From: Halomarina litorea
Lineage (GTDB): Archaea > Halobacteriota > Halobacteria > Halobacteriales > Haloarculaceae
DNA: 64,000 bases
Reading direction: 5' to 3'
NCBI RefSeq assembly: GCF_024227715.1
Contig: NZ_CP100448.1
Coordinates: 372,001 to 436,000 of the forward strand
Under the pieces are notes generated by a model. It worked only from the letters and a program-made list of their open reading frames with translations. It ran no database searches and was not told the origin of the DNA. How positions within the stretch are numbered: position 1 is the first letter of the stretch; the number at the start of each line of letters is the position of its first letter. Shown piece by piece: positions 16,465 through 24,339 of the stretch. The translations under genes and the position numbers were made by a program.

Positions 16465-17346
16465 ATGACCGACACCAACGACTCGACGATGACCGACGCC
16501 GACCTCGCCGTCCTCGCGGCGCTCCGAGGGGGGGACGTCCCGCGGGCGGCCCTCGACGGGCGGGTGGACCTCCCCCCGGCGACGCTCGGCGAGCGTCTCG
16601 CCTTCCTGACGGACAACGGTCTCGTGCGCGAGCGAGACGAGGGGGAGTTCGCACTCACCGACAGCGGCCGGCAAGTCCTCGGGGGTCCCGGTGACGGCAC
16701 CGGCGACAACTCGCTCGACGCGCCGCCCGACGTGGTCCGGGCGCTGGAGGCCCGCGACCTCCGCGCGGACCACATCGACGCCGTCTGCGCCGCCTTCGCG
16801 TTCCTGCGCTTCTGGGGGCGGGCGACGGCCGCCGAGGTGCGAGACGGCGTGTTCAGCGAGGTGCCACTCGACTTCGAGACGCCGACGGTGTGGTGGGACG
16901 CCGTCCGCGACCACCTCGCCGCGGTCCCGTACGTCGAGGCACCCACCGACGACGGTGGCGAGACGGGCTTCTGGCGGTTCACGGGCACGCCCGGCGTCGC
17001 CGACCCCGGTGCGGACGTGCGCTTCGCGCGCGCCGTCCGCGGGGCCGGGGACGACGACCCCTACGCCAGCGCCACCGAGGCCCTGACCGACCTCGGCCTG
17101 TCCGACGACGAGCGACTGGCCGCAGCGGGGGCGCTCGCGGCACTCCAGCGGGGAGAGTGCGAACCGGCGGCGCTCCGCCGGGCCGCGGCGGGCGTCGGAG
17201 CGGGCGACGTCGGCGAAGCGTGGCTCGATTCGACGCTGTTCGAGGTGATCGAACGACTTCCCGGCGTCGTCCCCGTCGACGAGGGGTGGGCCTACACCCT
17301 GACGCCCGCGGGGTACGCCGCGTACAACCCCTCGTCTGGGGAGTGA
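16465..17346 (+). CDS. winged-helix domain protein, function unknown
   Basis: A 293-residue soluble acidic protein. Residues 15-75 look like a winged helix (ADLAVLAALRGGDVPRAALD, then LGERLAFLTDNGLVRERDEG), and a similar two-helix plus wing pattern recurs near the C-terminus (VPVDEGWAYTLTPAGYAAY). The middle part is helical with a WWDAVRDHLAAVPYVEA segment. It is presumably a haloarchaeal DNA- or protein-binding regulator; no family name is certain. Confidence 0.68.
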   Translation: MTDTNDSTMTDADLAVLAALRGGDVPRAALDGRVDLPPATLGERLAFLTDNGLVRERDEGEFALTDSGRQVLGGPGDGTGDNSLDAPPDVVRALEARDLRADHIDAVCAAFAFLRFWGRATAAEVRDGVFSEVPLDFETPTVWWDAVRDHLAAVPYVEAPTDDGGETGFWRFTGTPGVADPGADVRFARAVRGAGDDDPYASATEALTDLGLSDDERLAAAGALAALQRGECEPAALRRAAAGVGAGDVGEAWLDSTLFEVIERLPGVVPVDEGWAYTLTPAGYAAYNPSSGE

Positions 17347-17419
17347 CCGTCGCTGGCCGGCGTCCGACTCACGTCACCCCAGGGCCGCGGTGACGATTCG
17401 CGGGACGGCGACGTCCCGA

Positions 17420-18940
17420 CTACGTCATCCGCCGGACGTTCCGCACCATCGTGTAGACCGGCGTCGGTGCCCTGAACATCATCCCGGAGAGGAACCGGTC
17501 GACCCGCTCCATCCCCTCGATACTCGGCTCCTCGTGCGGGTTGACCGGGATGTCGAGGCACTCGGGCCACAGTTCCCCGATGACTCGGTAGAAGAGTTCG
17601 TTGCTCCGACGGTGTTCGTACTCCACCGACAGCATCTTCTTCAGCAGATACCTGTTGTTGAACAGCGATATCTCCTCCTGGGCGATACTCGTCTCGAGGA
17701 ACCACAGCGAGAGCCAGCAGCCGATTCGGCACTCCCAGTAGAACAGGTCGTAGACGTCGTACCCGTGGACGTCCCCCCGCGGGAACTCGGCCCTGTCGAT
17801 GAAGTCCTCGTACATCGCCTGGACGTAGGCGGTCTGGGACTCGAAGCCGTAGAGCTTCGCCAGAACCTCCGCGTCCACCTCGTCCGGGAGGAACCGGAAC
17901 CGGTCCCGGTAGAACGTCCTCGCTATCTCGGCGACGTTCGACCTGATTCCGACCGTGCCCTCGGCGGGTCGACGCCGGTGGAAGAGGTTGTAGGCGTTCC
18001 GACATCGGTTCGGACGCGACATGCCTGCGGTGTTCGTCGTGAAGCAGTCCGCGAACGAGTCGTCGGGGGTCTCCGACAGGTCGGTGGGGGTGTACTCGAC
18101 ACCCACGTTCTCGGAGAGTTCCTCGACGGTCGCCACCTCCTCGTCGCCGTCGCCGGTCACCCAGGTGGTGTAGTACACGTCGTCGGAGACGTCCCGGGTC
18201 GCGGCGAGGCTCAACCGACTGTCGAGTCCGGCGGACAGCGACAGCGACAGGTCGTTGTCACGGTCGAGCAACTCCACAGACGTGCGGAAGACGTCGGCCA
18301 CGTCGGCGACCAGGTCGTCGGTCAGCGGGTTCTCGGGGAGTCGCTCGCGCGGGAAGAACCGCCTGACCGCGTTCTCGGGGAGCGTGAGCAGCGTGTTCGG
18401 GGTCAGCAGTTTGACCTCCGCGTACGGGGTCGCGGCGCCCGGGAACCAGGGCGCGTCGGCGCTCCGAATCGCCGCCGCCCCGCCCGTCGGTCGGTAGCCC
18501 CCCATCTCCGCGACGAGTCCGGGATGGGTCGCGAGGACGCAGCGCTCGGGGTCGTCGTCGTCGTAGAACAGCGCGTGGTTCCCCGTCGCGTCCTGGAGTG
18601 CGAACGCCCGCTCTCCCGCCTCGGCGAGCAGGACGAACCTGCCGCTGAGGCGGTCGAGATAGTCGAAGAACCGGTCGTCGGACTCTCCCAGCCGCCGAGC
18701 GAGGGTCGCGAGGATGGTGTCCGTATCCGCGACGCCGCCGACCGGGTCGAAGACCCGTCCGCTGATTCCCACGCTCGTACCGCCCGTCTCCACCGCCGAG
18801 TACCGGAGGTCGGGATGGGTGCGGAGGACGTACCGACCGAACCGTTCCCTCCCCCAGTCCTCGATTCGGGACGGTACGTCGACGCCGCACCCGTCCTCGA
18901 AGAGCACGAACCCCCTCCTGAACAGTAACTTGTCGTACAT
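17420..18940 (-). CDS. asparagine-synthase-like protein
   Basis: A 506-residue protein with an N-terminal region resembling the class II glutamine amidotransferase half (LSGRFVLLAEAGERAFALQD, then DATGNHALFY) and a C-terminal ATP-pyrophosphatase with a PP-loop-like SLSAGLDSRLSLAA near residue 235. The catalytic N-terminal Cys of true asparagine synthetase is absent, so it is probably not glutamine-dependent. Such proteins occur in surface-polysaccharide or peptide-modification loci, but this one stands alone. The ATG at 18940 is preferred over the GTG at 18961, because an AT-rich TATA-like stretch is about 26 nt upstream of it. The flanking DNA is unusually AT-rich, suggesting transfer. Confidence 0.82.
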   Translation of the reverse strand: MYDKLLFRRGFVLFEDGCGVDVPSRIEDWGRERFGRYVLRTHPDLRYSAVETGGTSVGISGRVFDPVGGVADTDTILATLARRLGESDDRFFDYLDRLSGRFVLLAEAGERAFALQDATGNHALFYDDDDPERCVLATHPGLVAEMGGYRPTGGAAAIRSADAPWFPGAATPYAEVKLLTPNTLLTLPENAVRRFFPRERLPENPLTDDLVADVADVFRTSVELLDRDNDLSLSLSAGLDSRLSLAATRDVSDDVYYTTWVTGDGDEEVATVEELSENVGVEYTPTDLSETPDDSFADCFTTNTAGMSRPNRCRNAYNLFHRRRPAEGTVGIRSNVAEIARTFYRDRFRFLPDEVDAEVLAKLYGFESQTAYVQAMYEDFIDRAEFPRGDVHGYDVYDLFYWECRIGCWLSLWFLETSIAQEEISLFNNRYLLKKMLSVEYEHRRSNELFYRVIGELWPECLDIPVNPHEEPSIEGMERVDRFLSGMMFRAPTPVYTMVRNVRRMT

Positions 18941-18961
18941 ATCTTCGAACCTGTATTTCAC

Positions 18962-19030
18962 CTGTATGATAATATCTCATAACAGTTCTCCAATTTTACA
19001 TATGTTACACACTATTTCTCATGTCTCTCG
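18962..19030 (-). promoter_or_regulatory. AT-rich promoter region of asparagine-synthase-like gene
   Basis: This short stretch (for example GTATGATAATATCTCATA at 18964-18981) is far more AT-rich than the surroundings and places a TATA-like box about 26 nt upstream of the ATG at 18940. From about 19030 to 19164 the DNA returns to high G+C with no convincing gene. Confidence 0.5.
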
Positions 19031-19164
19031 GGGCGTTGTCGTTACCCGGATACGACGTCTCACCTGCCACGAGGCGGCCCGATGCGGTCGGCAGCGGCGG
19101 TCACGTTGCGGTTCCCGGAGCCACCGATCGCCGGGTACAAACGCACCTCCGGCCAAGGGGGGGT

Positions 19165-19623
19165 ATGCCGGACGACTCCGATTCCGACCCGTTCGCGGGC
19201 GCGCGAGACCTCCTCCAGCGGTTCATCGAGGAGGAACACGGCTATCTCTCGTGGCTCGGCACGACCGTCGAGGACCTGGACGAGGGAGGGGTGACGCTCC
19301 GCGTCCCCTTCGACGAGAAGTTGACCAACCCCACGTCGCCCCCGACGATGCACGGTGGCATCGCGGCCACCCTCATCGACACCGCGGGCGGCGTCGCCCT
19401 CCGGACGACCATCGACGACCCCATCCAGGGGGGCGTCGCCACCATCAACCTGAACGTGAACTACCTCCGGCGGGCCGCGGGCGACATGACCGCCACCGCA
19501 GAGGTCATCCGCACGGGCGGGAGCGTCGGCGTCAGTCAGGTGACCGTGACCAGCGAGACGCCGAACGAGGGCGAACGTCCCGTCGCGGTCGGGCAGGGCG
19601 CGTACCGACTCTTTCAGGGCTGA
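19165..19623 (+). CDS. PaaI family hot-dog thioesterase
   Basis: A 152-residue hot-dog protein. The catalytic-type motif PTMHGGIAATLIDTAGG near residues 66-82 has the conserved HGG and Asp, followed by NLNVNYLRRA, the typical second strand of PaaI thioesterases. It should hydrolyse acyl- or aryl-CoA thioesters; the substrate is unknown. The ATG at 19165 follows a GGGGGGGT run and begins at the family N-terminus, while the longer in-frame extension is non-coding in composition. A second PaaI-type gene lies at 58828. Confidence 0.87.
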   Translation: MPDDSDSDPFAGARDLLQRFIEEEHGYLSWLGTTVEDLDEGGVTLRVPFDEKLTNPTSPPTMHGGIAATLIDTAGGVALRTTIDDPIQGGVATINLNVNYLRRAAGDMTATAEVIRTGGSVGVSQVTVTSETPNEGERPVAVGQGAYRLFQG

Positions 19624-19670
19624 TTTGACCCTCCGGAGGAACTACGTGTCCCTCGGGAAGACTGTCTCCC

Positions 19671-20204
19671 ATGGTCCCACCCTCCACCAGACGTGACGCC
19701 CTCCGACGACTCGCGGGGGCGCTCTCGTCGGCCTCGACGCTGGCGCTCGCCGGGTGTCTCGGCGACGACTCGGACGGCGACTCCTCTCCGACCCAGTCGG
19801 CCACGATGACGCCGACACCGACCCCTTCGCCGGACCCGAACGCGACGACGACGCCCCACCCGGACCCCACCCGGACGCGCGTCCACGCCGACCAGCGGGT
19901 GAGCTACGACCACGTCGTCCGCCTGGAGAACGACCGCGACGAGTCCCGGCGCGTCTCGATTCGTGTCACGGCGGAGGACGGCGCCGTCGTCCACGAGGAG
20001 ACGTACGACCTCGGTCCCTACGAGGGGCGCGACGCCTTCGACTTCTCGTCGCTGGCGAGCGGCGAGATTCGGGCGTTCACGGTCCGGGCGACCCACGACG
20101 GGCAGTCGAAGTCGGTGCTCGTCCGGACGACCGAGTGCTACGGGAACGTCCTCGTCGCGTTCACGCCCGAGGGGGAGTTCGTCGTGACCTACAGCGTCTG
20201 CTGA
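19671..20204 (+). CDS. Tat-type lipoprotein, function unknown
   Basis: A 177-residue lipoprotein. The N-terminus has twin arginines (STRRDALRRLAG), a hydrophobic stretch and a lipobox ending ALAGC at about residue 29, followed by a Thr/Pro-rich linker (TPTPTPSPDP). The mature beta-rich domain (about 75-177) has two cysteines, one in TTECYGNVLV and one at the C-terminus, that could form a disulfide. It is anchored on the outer face of the membrane. It is a common haloarchaeal lipoprotein type with no known role. Confidence 0.78.
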   Translation: MVPPSTRRDALRRLAGALSSASTLALAGCLGDDSDGDSSPTQSATMTPTPTPSPDPNATTTPHPDPTRTRVHADQRVSYDHVVRLENDRDESRRVSIRVTAEDGAVVHEETYDLGPYEGRDAFDFSSLASGEIRAFTVRATHDGQSKSVLVRTTECYGNVLVAFTPEGEFVVTYSVC

Positions 20205-20205
20205 C

Positions 20206-20778
20206 TCACGCGAACTCGACGTCCGCGTGTTCGCGCACCTCGCCGAACAGCCAGTCCGCGTGCTCCAGTGCGTAGTCGCGGTGGCCGGGTTCGATGAACC
20301 CCACGCAGTCCTCGACGACGACTGGCCGGAAGTCGCGCAGGCCCGCGCTCCCGGCGGTGTGGAGGACGCAGACGTTCGCGAGCGTCCCGCAGATGAGCAG
20401 GTCGTGAATCCCGTGGGCGTTCAGCCACCCCTCCAGGTCCGTCTGGTAGAAGGCGTCGTAGGTGTGTTTCGTGACGACGTGGTCGTCGGGGCGGACCTCC
20501 AGTCCGTCCACGATGTCGGTCTCCCACGTCCCCTCCACGACGTGTTCGCCCCAGCGCTCGAACTCGTCGTAGTAGTGGTTGCCCTCGAACTGCTCGGGTG
20601 GGTGGACGTCGCGCGTGAAGACGACGTGCGCGCCGGCGTCCCGAACCCGCGCGAGGAGGTCGGCGACGGGGTCGATGGCCGCCTCGCTGTCGGACGCGTA
20701 GAGGCTCCCCTCCGGGTGACAGAAGCCGTTCTGCATGTCGACGACCACGGCCGCGGTGCTGTCGGGGTCGAATTGCAT
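20206..20778 (-). CDS. isochorismatase family hydrolase, likely nicotinamidase
   Basis: A 190-residue cysteine hydrolase. The catalytic triad is visible: Asp in VVDMQNGF near residue 14, Lys in VVTKHTYDAF near 103, and Cys in GTLANVCVLHTA near 138. Metal-site residues of nicotinamidases are suggested by the FTRDVHPP segment (Asp and His). Such enzymes convert nicotinamide to nicotinate. The nicotinate phosphoribosyltransferase gene 3.5 kb away (24340) makes this the likely NAD salvage partner, though other isochorismatase-family substrates remain possible. It is convergent with the lipoprotein gene. Confidence 0.85.
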   Translation of the reverse strand: MQFDPDSTAAVVVDMQNGFCHPEGSLYASDSEAAIDPVADLLARVRDAGAHVVFTRDVHPPEQFEGNHYYDEFERWGEHVVEGTWETDIVDGLEVRPDDHVVTKHTYDAFYQTDLEGWLNAHGIHDLLICGTLANVCVLHTAGSAGLRDFRPVVVEDCVGFIEPGHRDYALEHADWLFGEVREHADVEFA

Positions 20779-20843
20779 GACTGGTGACAGGTGGTGACGG
20801 GTGATAAACGGACCTCCCGGGGTGCCCCGTCGGTCGCCCTCGA

Positions 20844-21092
20844 CTACTGTTCGGTGGGTGTCCCCGCGACGTGTTCCGCGTACTCCTCCCGGTGGGCCCT
20901 GCACAGTCGGACGACCACCTCGCCACCCTGGTCGGGGCACACACGGAACTCGCCGACGGCCCTGTTCCGACATCGGGTGTAGTCGTCCGCCGACAGCGTG
21001 CCGTTGGTACACGGACTGGCCTCGTGTGGGCGTCCCGAGACGAGGAGTTCACAGCCGTTCCCCTCGCGGTCCGGGTCGGTCGAGTCGATCAT
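20844..21092 (-). CDS. small cysteine-containing protein
   Basis: An 82-residue soluble protein with spaced cysteines (GCELLVSG, ASPCTNG, TRCRNR, RVCPDQGG, RLCRAH) that could form a zinc-binding module. It also has a terminal CRAHREEY segment typical of small haloarchaeal zinc proteins. The start is uncertain: ATG 21092 is used because upstream in-frame sequence looks non-coding, but starts at 21188 or 21197 would give about 114-117 residues. Function unknown. Confidence 0.55.
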   Translation of the reverse strand: MIDSTDPDREGNGCELLVSGRPHEASPCTNGTLSADDYTRCRNRAVGEFRVCPDQGGEVVVRLCRAHREEYAEHVAGTPTEQ

Positions 21093-21227
21093 AGGGGTCG
21101 GTCTCTGTCGCGTGTGTTCGGACAGAACCCGGATACCGTTTGGGGGTTCGGGGCCGGCGCGGCCCCCGGTCGCGTGTGGGTCGATCATTGGCCACACGCC
21201 CCGTGTGCAGCGGGGTCAAGGGTCGGA

Positions 21228-21236
21228 CCTTTAACC
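21228..21236 (+). promoter_or_regulatory. TATA-like promoter of Hvo_1808-type gene
   Basis: The sequence CCTTTAACC centres 26-29 nt before the ATG at 21259, consistent with a leaderless transcript of the two-gene Hvo_1808-type operon. Confidence 0.45.
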
Positions 21237-21258
21237 GAGGGTCCCGCAGGTGGGGTGT

Positions 21259-22950
21259 ATGCGACGCCCCGCGCTCGTCGTGGTCGCGCTGGTGGTGCTG
21301 TCGGTCGTCACGCCGGCGGTGGCCCTCCAGTCCGCGGCCGCACCGACTGCCGCCGCCCCGGCCGCACCGACCGACACCGACGCGCCCGCCACCCAGTCCA
21401 GCGCCCCGCCAGACCCCGAACGGGACGTCCTCGGGTGGGAGAACGGCTACTGGTACAACGAATCCGTCGCCGTGAACTCCGGCGACGGCCTCAACCAGAC
21501 GGAACTCGACGCCGTCGTCGCCCGCTCGATGGCGCGCGTCGAGGAGGTGCGCCAACTGGAGTTCGAGTCCACGGTCCCCGTCGACATCCTCTCGCGGGCT
21601 GAGTTCCGCGAGCAGAACCGCGAGGGCTACAGCAACGTTTCCATCGAGAACAGCCTCCACCAGAACGTGAAGTACGAGGTGCTGTTCATGGTCAACGAGA
21701 CCACCGACGCCGTCGCCGTCCAGGAGGCCAATCAGGGCGCGAGCGTCGGCGGCTACTACTCGCCGGCCGAGAAGCGCATCGTCGTCGTCTCGGACAACAC
21801 CACCTCGCCGCAGTTGAGCGAGGTGACACTCGCCCAGGAACTGTTCCACGCGCTCCAGGACCAGCAGTACGACCTCACGTCGTTCAACCAGTCCACCCGC
21901 GAGAAGCACAACGCCATCGACGGCATCGTCGAGGGTGACGGCAACTACGTCGACTACCTCTACCAGCAGCGCTGTGAACTCAACGAGGGTGCGGAGGGCT
22001 ACTGGGGCGAGTGTCTCCAGGACACCCCCACCAACGGTACCGGTGGCGGCCAACTCGCCAACATCGGCCTCTATCTGCTGGTCTACCAGCCCTACAGCGA
22101 CGGCCCGCCGTTCGTCAAGCAACTCCACGAACGGGGCGGCTGGGAGGCGGTCAACGCCGTCTACGAGAACCCGCCCGCGAGCACGGAACAGACCATCCAC
22201 CCCAAGAAGTACGGCGAGGATGCCCCCACGCCGATTCGCATCGAAGACCGCTCGAACGAGTCGTGGGAACCCCTCGACCTGCCGGACTCGCTCGACTACG
22301 CCGAGTTCGGCGAGGCGGGTGTCTTCTCGATGTTCATGTACCCTGCTCTCGAGACGCAGGGGCAGACACAGATCATCCCCGCTGCCTCGTTCTTCAACCG
22401 TAACGGCGCAGGCGAAATCAACCCGCTCGACCCGTACAACTACACCAGCCAGTACAGCGCGGGGTGGGACGGGGACAAACTGCTCCCGTACGTCACCAAC
22501 GGTTCCGCCGACACCAACGAGACGGGCTACGTCTGGAAGCTCGCCTGGGACTCCCCCGATGACGCAGAGGAGTTCTACACCGGCTACCGGCAGTTGCTGG
22601 ACTACCGCGGTGCCGAGCGGGTGGGCGAGGACACCTACGTCCTGCCCGACTCGGGCGGCTACGGCGACGCCGTCCACGTGATGGTCGAGGGCAACACGAC
22701 CACCATCGTCAACGCGCCGACCGTCGACTCATTGTCGGGCGTCGACGACCGCATCGAGGTGCAGGAGGTGCCGAACGGCACGAACGTCACGAACGGGACA
22801 AACGGGACCGCCGGCACGTCCGACGCCGGCGAGGACACGTCCGACGAGGACGCCTCGACGGGTGACGGCCCCGGCTTCGGCGTCGTCGCCGCCGTCGTCG
22901 CCCTCCTCGTCGCAGCACTGTTCGCCCGCACGCGAACCCGACGCGACTGA
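21259..22950 (+). CDS. Hvo_1808-family surface protein, PGF-CTERM anchored
   Basis: A 563-residue exported protein. It has an N-terminal Sec-type signal (about 1-23), an Ala/Pro/Thr linker, a conserved domain from about 53, and many N-glycosylation sequons. The C-terminus has a Thr/Asp-rich stalk and PGFGVVAAVVALLVAAL, a PGF-CTERM signal for archaeosortase processing. At residues 193-197 the sequence is QELFH, where the paralog 3 nt downstream has the zinc-protease motif HELVH. The later EGDGNY segment is kept. The first zinc ligand is therefore missing here (CAG at 21835-21837 instead of a His codon) and the protein may be an inactive homolog. It is probably cotranscribed with that paralog. 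Confidence 0.87.
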   Translation: MRRPALVVVALVVLSVVTPAVALQSAAAPTAAAPAAPTDTDAPATQSSAPPDPERDVLGWENGYWYNESVAVNSGDGLNQTELDAVVARSMARVEEVRQLEFESTVPVDILSRAEFREQNREGYSNVSIENSLHQNVKYEVLFMVNETTDAVAVQEANQGASVGGYYSPAEKRIVVVSDNTTSPQLSEVTLAQELFHALQDQQYDLTSFNQSTREKHNAIDGIVEGDGNYVDYLYQQRCELNEGAEGYWGECLQDTPTNGTGGGQLANIGLYLLVYQPYSDGPPFVKQLHERGGWEAVNAVYENPPASTEQTIHPKKYGEDAPTPIRIEDRSNESWEPLDLPDSLDYAEFGEAGVFSMFMYPALETQGQTQIIPAASFFNRNGAGEINPLDPYNYTSQYSAGWDGDKLLPYVTNGSADTNETGYVWKLAWDSPDDAEEFYTGYRQLLDYRGAERVGEDTYVLPDSGGYGDAVHVMVEGNTTTIVNAPTVDSLSGVDDRIEVQEVPNGTNVTNGTNGTAGTSDAGEDTSDEDASTGDGPGFGVVAAVVALLVAALFARTRTRRD

Positions 22951-22953
22951 GGG

Positions 22954-24276
22954 ATGTCCCTCGCTCGTCGTCCCGCACTCGCCGTCGCCCTCGCGGCACT
23001 GCTCGTCCTCGCTGGCTGTAGCCTGCCGCCGTTCGGTCTCCGCGAGGACCCGAACGACCGGCTGGGGTGGGAGAACGGCTACGCCGCGAACGCCAGCCTC
23101 CCCGTCACCGAGGACGACGGTCTGAACGAGAGCGAACGCGAGGCCGTCGTCGCCCGCTCGATGGCCCGCGTCGAACTCATCCGCGACCTCGAGTTCCGGG
23201 AGTCGGTCCCCGTCCGCCTCGTGACCCGCGAGGAGTACCGCGAGTCGCGCGGCGGCGGGGAGACGGACGCCGCGCGCCGCGCCTTCGAGGACGTCGTCTG
23301 GGAGGCGTCGTTCGTCGTCGGCGAGACGCGGGACGCGGCGGAGGCCCGCGAGACGGTGTTCGGATCCGCGGTGCTCGGGTTCTACTCGCGCAACGGGAAC
23401 ATCGTCATCGTCAGCGACAGCGAGACGCCGACGCTCGACCCGCGCACGCTGGCCCACGAACTCGTCCACGCCCTGCAGGACCAGCGACTCAGCCTCGGGC
23501 CGAACCGCCCCACCCGCGACGGGAACCTCGCGCGCAACGGCCTCGTCGAGGGCGACGCCAACTACGTCGAGGCGCGCTACGCGGAGCGCTGCGAGTCGGA
23601 GTGGTCCTGCCTCGCCCTCCTGAACCAGTCCGGGGCGACCCGGCCGGACGGCTTCGTCGAGGGCATCTACCAGACGGCGATCCACCCGTACGTGATCGGT
23701 CCGCGGTTCGTCGACTCGCTTCGCGAGCGGGGCGGCTGGGAGGCGGTGAACGACGCCTACGAGGACTTCCCCGCGAGCACCGAACAGACCATCCACCCCG
23801 AGAAGTACGGCGCGGAGGCTCCCGTCGAGGTGACCGTCGAGGACCGCACCTCGGGCGGGTGGGAGCGCTTCGACGTCGACCACCCGACGCAGACGCTCGG
23901 GGAGGCGTCGATCTACGTCACCTTCTCGCAGACCGGCGTCGTCGGCGAGGACCACGCGACGTACAACTACTCCCACCCACTGTCGGCGGGGTGGGCCGGC
24001 GACCGACTCGTCCCGTACCGACTGGACGAGGGCGGGGCGACCGAGTACGGCTACGTCTGGAAGACGGAGTGGGACACCCCCGAGAACGCCCGGGTGTTCC
24101 TCGCGGGCTACCGCGACCTGCTCGCGACGTACAACGCCACCCGCGACGGTGACGTGTACGTCATCCCGGAGGGGGGCTACGCCGACGCCTTCCGCGTGAC
24201 GCGCGAGGGGACGACGGTCACCATCGTCAACGCGCCCACGACGGACGCCCTCGACCGGGTCCACGCCCGCGAGTGA
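22954..24276 (+). CDS. Hvo_1808-family surface lipoprotein with intact HExxH
   Basis: A 440-residue lipoprotein. The signal peptide ends in LVLAGC with Cys22 as the lipidated residue. The mature domain aligns with the upstream protein along its whole length (GWENGY, VVARSMARVE, GGWEAVN-x-x-YE, ASTEQTIHP-x-KYG). It has a complete gluzincin-like HELVH motif at 168-172 and an EGDANY segment about 30 residues later that could supply the third zinc ligand. It is predicted to be a membrane-anchored extracellular metallopeptidase. The gene starts 3 nt after the upstream stop, so the two form an operon and a duplicated pair. It has no PGF-CTERM; the two copies use different anchors. Confidence 0.87.
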   Translation: MSLARRPALAVALAALLVLAGCSLPPFGLREDPNDRLGWENGYAANASLPVTEDDGLNESEREAVVARSMARVELIRDLEFRESVPVRLVTREEYRESRGGGETDAARRAFEDVVWEASFVVGETRDAAEARETVFGSAVLGFYSRNGNIVIVSDSETPTLDPRTLAHELVHALQDQRLSLGPNRPTRDGNLARNGLVEGDANYVEARYAERCESEWSCLALLNQSGATRPDGFVEGIYQTAIHPYVIGPRFVDSLRERGGWEAVNDAYEDFPASTEQTIHPEKYGAEAPVEVTVEDRTSGGWERFDVDHPTQTLGEASIYVTFSQTGVVGEDHATYNYSHPLSAGWAGDRLVPYRLDEGGATEYGYVWKTEWDTPENARVFLAGYRDLLATYNATRDGDVYVIPEGGYADAFRVTREGTTVTIVNAPTTDALDRVHARE

Positions 24277-24308
24277 GGGTGTGCGAGGCCCGCGGGGCGA
24301 ACTACCTC

Positions 24309-24317
24309 CATTTTTGG
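24309..24317 (+). promoter_or_regulatory. TATA-like promoter of nicotinate phosphoribosyltransferase
   Basis: A T5 tract (CATTTTTGG) lies 25-29 nt before the ATG at 24340, consistent with a leaderless mRNA separate from the upstream surface-protein operon. Confidence 0.45.
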
Positions 24318-24339
24318 AGCGGCCCCGTCTACTCGGGGT

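Noticed and set aside
19021-19164. Longer upstream start for the PaaI gene at 19165
   Set aside because: The added N-terminal sequence has non-coding composition, is not part of the family, and begins in the AT-rich promoter area of the divergent gene.
21259-22950. Antisense frame of about 540 codons under the Hvo_1808-type gene (21049-22677)
   Set aside because: A high-G+C mirror frame with Val/Gly/Asp bias and no recognisable motif, while the plus-strand frame has a signal peptide, sequons and a PGF-CTERM tail.
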